Shown piece after piece: positions 15,726 through 20,457 of a DNA stretch of 20,457 nt (position 1 is the first letter of the stretch; each line of letters begins with the position of its first letter). The translations under genes and the position numbers were made by a program. The stretch covers positions 1 through 20,457 of the forward strand of contig JBJEUH010000120.1 in the NCBI GenBank assembly GCA_051883735.1. The letters run 5' to 3'. A model generated the notes under the pieces. The model saw only the letters and a program-made list of their open reading frames with translations. It searched no databases and was not told where the DNA came from. The DNA comes from Ventricola sp051883735 (lineage in GTDB: Bacteria; Bacillota; Clostridia; Christensenellales; Aristaeellaceae).

Positions 15726-15754
15726 GCATGCGCCGGCGGCGCCACCGGCAATGC
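15726..15754 (-). promoter_or_regulatory. GC-rich stem-loop in the long 5' leader of the sugar operon
   Basis: GCAT+GCCGG (15726-15736) pairs with CCGGC+ATGC (15745-15754) with a small internal bulge; the 8-base loop contains self-complementary GGCGCC. It sits in the middle of a leader of about 200 bases between the promoter and the GTG start. Function unknown. Confidence 0.45.
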
Positions 15755-15859
15755 GCTGCAACGCCCGCGGCTTCCGGGAAAAGCCCGAAACCCCGCAGAG
15801 GAATTACATCACAAATACACAGAGGAACCGCTTTTTGTTTGTTCACTTGCGCTAAGAGT

Positions 15860-15888
15860 ATGATAGCATGCCGTTCCCGCTTTGTCAA
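15860..15888 (-). promoter_or_regulatory. Promoter of the sugar transport/oxidation operon
   Basis: On minus, TTGACA (15883-15888), 17-bp spacer, TATCAT (15860-15865) with a TGC extended -10. The ten bases ATGCTATCAT are identical to those of the PAP2 promoter. Start of transcription is predicted near 15853. Confidence 0.85.
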
Positions 15889-15892
15889 TTCG

Positions 15893-15909
15893 TATGATTT
15901 GTTTTCATA
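15893..15909. promoter_or_regulatory. Candidate LacI-type operator 1
   Basis: 17-bp inverted repeat TATGA-N7-TCATA ending 4 bp upstream of the -35 of the sugar operon. Read on minus it is TATGAAAACAAATCATA, very close to the second copy at 15983-15999. Confidence 0.55.
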
Positions 15910-15910
15910 A

Positions 15911-15922
15911 GTTTACATTTCC
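15911..15922 (+). repeat. Direct repeat GTTTACATTTCC, copy 1
   Basis: Twelve bases identical to 16014-16025. This copy lies beside candidate operator 1. The second copy contains the -35 of the LacI gene. Confidence 0.55.
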
Positions 15923-15982
15923 TTTATTCACTCGATTTTTGATGTTCACTCCTCCACATACTTTCGTTTTTTCAGCGGCCGT

Positions 15983-15999
15983 CATGAAAATTTATCATG
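15983..15999. promoter_or_regulatory. Candidate LacI-type operator 2
   Basis: 17-bp inverted repeat CATGAAAATTTATCATG, 15 bp upstream of the LacI -35. It shares ATGAAAA-N3-ATCAT and the 5-7-5 layout with the site at 15893-15909. Confidence 0.55.
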
Positions 16000-16013
16000 C
16001 TTTGTTTGACACG

Positions 16014-16025
16014 GTTTACATTTCC
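16014..16025 (+). repeat. Direct repeat GTTTACATTTCC, copy 2
   Basis: Identical to 15911-15922; overlaps the TTTACA -35 box of the LacI-family gene. Confidence 0.55.
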
Positions 16026-16044
16026 ATTCATTTGATGCTATAAT
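16015..16044 (+). promoter_or_regulatory. Promoter of the LacI-family regulator gene
   Basis: TTTACA (16015-16020), 18-bp spacer, TATAAT (16039-16044) preceded by TGC, an extended consensus -10. The leader to the ATG at 16076 is about 25 bases. Confidence 0.82.
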
Positions 16045-16075
16045 GGACTTAACCTATCGGAAAGGCGGGGCGTCT

Positions 16076-17077
16076 ATGAAGAAGAAGGGATCGGAGCCGA
16101 CGATCAAGGACGTCGCGCGCCAGGCCGGCGTCTCCATCGCCACCGTCTCCCGGGTGCTCAACGACAGCGCCGCCGTGCGCCTCTCCACCGCGCAGCGGGT
16201 CACCGAGGCGATGGACGCGCTGGGCTATCCACGCGAGCTGCCCGCAGCCGGGCGCGTCAACCAGCTGGTCATCGCCGTGCTGCCCAATCTGTCCAATCCT
16301 TTCTATTCCGAGATCATCCTCGGCCTGCAGACCTCGGCCAAGTCCCACAGCCTCGACGTGCTGCTCTACCCGGAGGGCAACGTCGAGCGTCACGCCTCGC
16401 AGCTGGCTGCGCTGCTGCGCATGACCAACGCCTGCGGCCTCATCCTGCTCTCCCCTGTGACGCAGCGCGCTGTGCTCGACGAGCTCAACCTGCTCGTCCC
16501 GCTGGTGCAGTGCGCCGAATACAATGAAGACAGTCCGCTGCCGTATGTGGGTGTTGACGATATCGCCGCCGCGCGCAACGCGACCGAGACGCTGCTGCGC
16601 GCCGGACGCAGCCGCATCGCGCTCATCAACGGCCCGGAGAAATACAAATACGCGCGTCACCGCCGCCAGGGCTATGAGGAGGCGCTGCGTCAGGCCGGCT
16701 ATCCCGTCGATCCGCTGCTGGAAGCCAACGTGACCGAGATGGGCTTTGACAGCTCCATGGCCGTCGCCCAGCAGATGCTGCTGGCCAAGGAGCGCCCCGA
16801 TGCGATCCTCGCCGCCAGCGACATGTACGCCGCTGCGGTGGTCAAGGCCGCCGTGATGGCCGGCCTCAGCATCCCGCAGGATCTGGCGCTCATCAGCTTT
16901 GACAATACCTACATCTCCCAGATGCACCATCCCAGCGTCACCAGCGTCAATCTTCCCCGCTTCCAGCTGGGCTATATGGCCATGGAGGTGCTCGCCGAGC
17001 GCATGGTCAGCGCCGCATCCGGCGAGCCCAAGCAGTTCCTGCTCAAGACCGAGCTGGTGCTGCGCGATTCCGTGTAA
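16076..17077 (+). CDS. LacI-family transcriptional regulator
   Basis: 333 residues. An N-terminal LacI helix-turn-helix (PTIKDVARQAGVSIATVSRVLND, about 8-30) is followed by a hinge and a periplasmic-binding-protein-like effector domain (from about 60: NQLVIAVLPNLSNPFYSEIILGLQ; later YVGVDD, LINGPEKYKYARHRRQGYEEAL, ISFDNTYIS). The ATG at 16076 is chosen over the upstream frame start at 16043, which lies inside the -10. The ribosome site is a modest AAAGG/GGGG tract. The gene is divergent from the sugar operon and most likely controls that operon and itself through the inverted repeats at 15893 and 15983. The inducer would be the transported sugar or a product; it is not identifiable here. Confidence 0.94.
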   Translation: MKKKGSEPTIKDVARQAGVSIATVSRVLNDSAAVRLSTAQRVTEAMDALGYPRELPAAGRVNQLVIAVLPNLSNPFYSEIILGLQTSAKSHSLDVLLYPEGNVERHASQLAALLRMTNACGLILLSPVTQRAVLDELNLLVPLVQCAEYNEDSPLPYVGVDDIAAARNATETLLRAGRSRIALINGPEKYKYARHRRQGYEEALRQAGYPVDPLLEANVTEMGFDSSMAVAQQMLLAKERPDAILAASDMYAAAVVKAAVMAGLSIPQDLALISFDNTYISQMHHPSVTSVNLPRFQLGYMAMEVLAERMVSAASGEPKQFLLKTELVLRDSV

Positions 17078-17129
17078 TTTTGCAGACGGACACGCCTGCC
17101 GATGATAGAGTTCACAAGGAGGAATGAAC

Positions 17130-18044
17130 ATGAAACTTGGTTTTGTCAGCGCGATCCTGGACGGCTGGACGTTCGAGGAGATGATCGACACCGCCAGCGA
17201 AATGGGCTACGCCTGCGTGGAGGTGGCCTGCTGGCCCTGCGGCAAGGCGGAGCGCCGCTATGCGGGCGTGAGCCACATCAACGTGGACGAGCTTACTGAC
17301 GAGAAGGCCGCCTACATCCTGGATTACTGCGCGAAGAGGAACGTGGAGATCTCCTCTCTGGCGTTCTATCCCAACACGATGGACGGCAACCTGGAAAAGC
17401 GCGAGGCCGCCGTGGCGCATCTCAAAAAGGTCATCTGCGCCAGCGCGAAGCTCGGCGTGAACATGGTCACCACGTTTATCGGCCGCGACCAGACGAAGTC
17501 TGTCGAGGAGAACCTTGAGCTGGTCCGCGAAATCTGGCCGCCGATCATCGCTCTCGCCGAGGAAAAGGGCGTGAAGATCGCCATCGAGAACTGCCCGATG
17601 CTCTTCGGCCGCGATCAGTGGCCGGGCGGACAGAACCTGATGACCACCCCCGCCATCTGGCGCAAGGTGTTTGAGATTCTTCCCTCCCCGAACCTGGGCA
17701 TCAACTACGATCCGTCCCACTTCGTCTGGCAGATGATCGATTACATCCGCCCGCTCTACGAGTTCAAGGACAAGATCTTCCACGTCCACTACAAGGACAT
17801 CAAGCTCTATCCGGATAAGCTGCGCGAGGTCGGCATCATGGCTTATCCGCTTGACTTCATGAGCCCGAAGCTGCCGGGTCTGGGCGACGTCGATTGGAGC
17901 AAGTACGTCTCCGCCCTCACCGACATCGGCTACGACGGCTGCACCTGCATCGAGGTCGAGGATCGCGCATTCGAGGGAAGCCGCGAAAAGGTGCTCGATT
18001 CCCTGCGCCTCTCCAAGCGCTACATGGAGCAGTTTGTGATTTAA
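17130..18044 (+). CDS. Sugar phosphate isomerase/epimerase-like TIM-barrel protein, second copy
   Basis: 304 residues. Two ATGs lie 6 bases apart (17124 and 17130). AAGGAGG at 17116-17122 is only 1 base from the first but 7 from the second, so MKLGFVSAILDGW is taken as the start. Xylose-isomerase-like TIM barrel with candidate metal ligands Glu153 (AIENCPM), Asp194 and His197 (NYDPSHF), His218/His220 (FHVHYKD) and Glu275/Glu277 (CIEVED). It is clearly different from the TIM-barrel protein at 9789-10604. It follows the LacI gene by 52 bp with no terminator, so it is probably co-transcribed and part of the same sugar system, perhaps as inosose- or keto-sugar isomerase. The exact reaction is unknown. 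Confidence 0.9.
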   Translation: MKLGFVSAILDGWTFEEMIDTASEMGYACVEVACWPCGKAERRYAGVSHINVDELTDEKAAYILDYCAKRNVEISSLAFYPNTMDGNLEKREAAVAHLKKVICASAKLGVNMVTTFIGRDQTKSVEENLELVREIWPPIIALAEEKGVKIAIENCPMLFGRDQWPGGQNLMTTPAIWRKVFEILPSPNLGINYDPSHFVWQMIDYIRPLYEFKDKIFHVHYKDIKLYPDKLREVGIMAYPLDFMSPKLPGLGDVDWSKYVSALTDIGYDGCTCIEVEDRAFEGSREKVLDSLRLSKRYMEQFVI

Positions 18045-18067
18045 GCGCTCTTTCCATGACATAAAGA

Positions 18068-18097
18068 CAAGACCATCGGCCTGCGCCGATGGTCTTG
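18068..18097. terminator. Bidirectional Rho-independent terminator
   Basis: Perfect 13-bp stem CAAGACCATCGGC/GCCGATGGTCTTG with a CTGC loop, followed by TTTG on plus and TCTTTATG on minus. It serves the TIM-barrel gene (stop 18044) and the convergent uxuA (stop 18109). Confidence 0.88.
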
Positions 18098-18108
18098 TTT
18101 GATGCGGT

Positions 18109-19197
18109 TTACTTGCCCTCGAGCTTGTCGAGCATGTCCCACACGCCCAGCATGTACATGATGCCCAGCGCGCGGTCATACAGGCCGTAGCCAGGACGGC
18201 AGGTGCCCGGGCCCTCGCCCCAGAGCTGACGGCCGTGATCCGGACGGATGTAGCCCTCGAAGCCGCAGTCGTGATAGGCCTTGAGGATGTCCAGGATGCC
18301 GGTATCGCCGTCGCAGTCGCGGTGGCTGGCCTCGGAGAAGTCGCCGTTCTCAAAATGCTTGACGTTGCGGATGTGCGCAAAGGCAATGCGGTCGCAATGC
18401 TTGCGGACGATATCGGCGACGTTGTTCTTCGGATCCGCGTTCAGAGAACCGGAGCACAGCGTGAGGCAGTTGTACGGATTGTCGACCATCTTGAGGAAGC
18501 GGTCGATGTTCTCCGCGCTGGTCAGCAGGCGCGGCAGGCCGAAGATGTCCCACGGCGGATCGTCCATGTGGATGGCCATCTTGATGTCGCACTCCTCGCA
18601 GGTGGGCATGATCGCCTCGAGGAAGTACTTCAGGTTGGCCCAGAGCTTCTCATGATCGACGTCGGCATAGGCCTTGAACAGCTCGTCCAGCTTCGCCATG
18701 CGCTCCGGCTCCCAGCCCGGGAAGGTCATGTTGTACTTCTCGGTGAAGCTCATGATATAATCCGCCATGCCCTTGTAGTCACTCTGGATCATATCCTTCT
18801 GATAGAAGAGCGCAGTCGAGCCGTCGCCGACCGGGTGGAAGAGATCGGTACGGGTCCAGTCAAAGACCGGCATGAAGTTGTAGCAGATCACCTTGACGCC
18901 AAACTTGGACAGGTTGCGGATGCACTGCTTGTAGTTCTCGATGTACTTATCGCGGGTCGGCAGACCGATCTTGATGTCGTCATGCACGTTGACGGATTCG
19001 ACAACGTCCATGTTGAAGCCATACGGCTCCAGCTGCTTCTGCACTTCAGCGATCTCTTCGACAGTCCAGATCTCGCCGGGCATCTTGTTGTGCAGCGCCC
19101 ACACGATGCTGGTCACGCCAGGAATCTGCTTGATATCGGCCAGGCTGATCTTGTCATTGCCTTCGCCGTACCAACGGAAACCCATCTGCATTGGCAT
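18109..19197 (-). CDS. uxuA: Mannonate dehydratase
   Basis: 362 residues, the normal length for Gram-positive UxuA. The enzyme dehydrates D-mannonate to 2-keto-3-deoxy-D-gluconate in glucuronate breakdown. The four expected metal ligands are all visible: His210 (AIHMDDPPW), Cys248 (LTLCSGSLN), His275 (FAHIRNVK) and Asp320 (RPDHGR). The usual HPDDPP motif reads HMDDPP here, a small variation next to the ligand. The N-terminus MPMQMGFRWYGEGND is typical; the ATG at 19197 has GGAGG 7 bases upstream, and the longer frame to 19293 is rejected. It stands alone with its own promoter: uxaC, uxuB and KDG kinase or aldolase genes are not in the window. Confidence 0.96.
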   Translation of the reverse strand: MPMQMGFRWYGEGNDKISLADIKQIPGVTSIVWALHNKMPGEIWTVEEIAEVQKQLEPYGFNMDVVESVNVHDDIKIGLPTRDKYIENYKQCIRNLSKFGVKVICYNFMPVFDWTRTDLFHPVGDGSTALFYQKDMIQSDYKGMADYIMSFTEKYNMTFPGWEPERMAKLDELFKAYADVDHEKLWANLKYFLEAIMPTCEECDIKMAIHMDDPPWDIFGLPRLLTSAENIDRFLKMVDNPYNCLTLCSGSLNADPKNNVADIVRKHCDRIAFAHIRNVKHFENGDFSEASHRDCDGDTGILDILKAYHDCGFEGYIRPDHGRQLWGEGPGTCRPGYGLYDRALGIMYMLGVWDMLDKLEGK

Positions 19198-19247
19198 ACG
19201 AATTCCTCCAATCAATGTGTATTCGCTCCGCCTGCAATCAAACAGAG

Positions 19248-19263
19248 CATGTAAGTTAGCATG
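19248..19263. promoter_or_regulatory. Imperfect palindrome over the uxuA transcription start
   Basis: CATGTAAGTTAGCATG: outer CATG and inner TAA/TTA arms are mirrored. It abuts the -10 and covers the predicted start, a place where a repressor would block transcription. The protein is unknown. Confidence 0.4.
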
Positions 19264-19293
19264 ATTATACCATAAATTCTTCCCCGCTGGCAA
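19264..19293 (-). promoter_or_regulatory. Promoter of uxuA
   Basis: On minus, TTGCCA (19288-19293), 18-bp spacer, TATAAT (19264-19269) preceded by TGG, an extended -10. Predicted leader about 60 bases. Confidence 0.8.
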
Positions 19294-19297
19294 TCGG

Positions 19298-19312
19298 CTG
19301 AAACAAGTTCAG
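19298..19312. promoter_or_regulatory. Inverted repeat upstream of the uxuA promoter
   Basis: CTGAA-N5-TTCAG, 15 bp, 4 bp upstream of the uxuA -35. This position suits an activator or an upstream operator. It resembles a shortened catabolite-repression box but lacks the central CG. Confidence 0.4.
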
Positions 19313-19363
19313 CAAAAATGCGCATTGAAAGCCAAAATACAATATTCGGCTTCCCAAATGCTT

Positions 19364-19400
19364 CGCCGCTTTCCGGCGCTCGCTGCGGTCATCCGCGCAG
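19364..19400. other. GC-rich short stems in the uxuA-pckA spacer
   Basis: CGCCG (19364-19368) pairs with CGGCG (19374-19378), and GCGG-TCAT-CCGC follows at about 19384-19395, in an otherwise AT-richer spacer. This is not clearly related to elements A and B and has no U run. Nothing else was seen in the 262-bp spacer beyond the uxuA control sites and the pckA terminator. Confidence 0.3.
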
Positions 19401-19417
19401 TGATCTGTTCATCAAAA

Positions 19418-19447
19418 GAAACCCGGCAGATTTCTCTGTCGGGTTTC
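19418..19447 (-). terminator. Terminator of pckA
   Basis: 13-bp stem with one mismatch on minus RNA (19435-19447 with 19418-19430) and a GAAA loop on minus, followed by TTTTGATG. It lies 12 bases after the pckA stop. Confidence 0.85.
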
Positions 19448-19459
19448 TCGTATGCAGGA

Positions 19460-20457
19460 TTACAGCTGCGGGCCGGCGGCGACCAGGGACTTGCCCTCGT
19501 CATTGCCGGTGTACTTCACAAAGTTCTTGATGAAGCGGCCGGCCAGATCCTTCGCCTTGGTCTCCCACTCGGAAGCGTCGGCGTAGGTGTCGCGCGGGTC
19601 GAGGATCGCCGGATTGACGCCCGGCAGGGAGGTCGGAACCTCGAGGTTGAACATCGGAATGGTCTTGGTCTCGGCCTTGAGGATATCGCCGCTCAGGATC
19701 GCGTCGATGATGCCGCGGGTATCCTTGATGGTGATGCGCTTGCCGGTGCCGTTCCAGCCGGTGTTGACCAGGTAGGCCTTCGCGCCGGAGACTTCCATCT
19801 TCTTGACCAGCTCCTCGGCGTACTTGGTGGGATGCAGCTCCAGGAAGGCCTGGCCGAAGCAGGCGGAGAAGGTGGGGGTGGGCTCGGTGATGCCGCGCTC
19901 GGTGCCGGCCAGCTTCGCGGTGAAGCCGGACAGGAAGTAGTACTTCGCCTGCTCCGGGGTCAGGATGGAGACCGGCGGGAGGACGCCGAACGCATCAGCG
20001 GACAGGAAGATGACGTTCTTGGCGGCCGGCGCAGCGGAGATCGGACGGACGATGTTCTTGATATGGCTGATCGGATAGGACACGCGGGTGTTCTCGGTGA
20101 CGGACTTGTCGTCGAAGTCAATCTTGCCCTCGGCGTCCACGGTCACGTTCTCCAGCAGCGCGTTGCGCTTGATGGCGTTGTAGATGTCCGGCTCGGACTC
20201 CTTGTCCAGGCCGATGACCTTCGCGTAGCAGCCGCCCTCGAAGTTGAAGACGCCGTTGTCATCCCAGCCGTGCTCGTCATCGCCGATCAGCAGGCGCTTC
20301 GGGTCGGTGGACAGGGTGGTCTTGCCGGTGCCGGAGAGGCCGAAGAACAGCGCGGTGTTCTCGCCGTTCATATCGGTGTTGGCGGAGCAGTGCATCGCGG
20401 CGATGCCCTTGAGCGGCAGGTAGTAGTTCATCATGGAGAACATGCCCTTCTTCATCT
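19460..20457 (-). CDS. pckA: Phosphoenolpyruvate carboxykinase (ATP), 5' end outside window
   Basis: The C-terminal two thirds of the enzyme (over 330 codons of a usual 530 or so); the frame stays open to the right edge. Visible are the P-loop GLSGTGKTTLS, the kinase-2/metal motif LIGDDEHGW, FNFEGGCYAKVI and the conserved NTGWNGTGK region, all diagnostic of the ATP-dependent family. The enzyme interconverts oxaloacetate plus ATP with phosphoenolpyruvate, CO2 and ADP. In fermenting anaerobes it often runs toward oxaloacetate, fixing CO2 and making ATP. Active-site residues in the visible part look intact. It ends in TAA before a good terminator. Its promoter is not in the window. Confidence 0.97.
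   Translation of the reverse strand, partial: MKKGMFSMMNYYLPLKGIAAMHCSANTDMNGENTALFFGLSGTGKTTLSTDPKRLLIGDDEHGWDDNGVFNFEGGCYAKVIGLDKESEPDIYNAIKRNALLENVTVDAEGKIDFDDKSVTENTRVSYPISHIKNIVRPISAAPAAKNVIFLSADAFGVLPPVSILTPEQAKYYFLSGFTAKLAGTERGITEPTPTFSACFGQAFLELHPTKYAEELVKKMEVSGAKAYLVNTGWNGTGKRITIKDTRGIIDAILSGDILKAETKTIPMFNLEVPTSLPGVNPAILDPRDTYADASEWETKAKDLAGRFIKNFVKYTGNDEGKSLVAAGPQL

Noticed and set aside
16007..16020. Possible catabolite-repression (cre) box TGACACGGTTTACA upstream of the LacI gene
   Set aside because: Two mismatches to the consensus, including loss of the central CG, and poor dyad symmetry.

Overview
The window looks like chromosome of a G+C-rich Gram-positive gut anaerobe, probably an uncultured Clostridia (Bacillota) lineage. 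The reasons are strong AGGAGG-type ribosome sites, sigma-A promoters, an RqcH homologue, a BmrR-like MerR regulator, ATP-type PEP carboxykinase and many sugar-uptake genes. The assignment is inferred from gene style and no marker gene proves it. I saw no rRNA, tRNA, CRISPR array, phage gene or transposase.

Left part (1-8800). The window opens inside rqcH (+), whose end faces a MerR regulator gene (-) across a perfect 15-bp stem. The MerR gene has a promoter with the 19-bp spacer typical of MerR control. Next is a minus-strand operon read right to left: secreted binding protein (7646-6657), ATPase (6533-5460), two-domain permease (5463-3802) and a large membrane protein starting at TTG (3736-2243). 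This is an FbpABC/AfuABC-type importer whose substrate (ferric iron, organophosphate or other) cannot be fixed from sequence. A PAP2 phosphatase gene (7836-8753) is divergent from it, with the two -35 boxes nearly back to back.

Centre (8800-18060). A seven-gene minus-strand sugar operon starts at a promoter near 15.88 kb: sugar-binding protein, double ATPase, RbsC-type permease, Gfo/Idh/MocA oxidoreductase, TIM-barrel isomerase/epimerase, second Gfo/Idh/MocA oxidoreductase. A LacI-family regulator and a second TIM-barrel isomerase gene run divergently. Two matching inverted repeats lie in the shared control region. The gene set suggests import of a monosaccharide, cyclitol or glycoside followed by oxidation and isomerisation; the substrate is unknown.

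Right part (18060-20457). uxuA (mannonate dehydratase) and the 3' two thirds of pckA, both on minus, link hexuronate breakdown to the phosphoenolpyruvate node.

The most unusual feature is a pair of related intergenic elements inside the sugar operon (about 10659-10796 and 11871-12033). They share short conserved blocks, while their stems differ in sequence but keep their pairing. That is covariation within one window and points to a structured RNA or a structured dispersed repeat. Element B also carries two mutually exclusive stems, one ending in a short U run.
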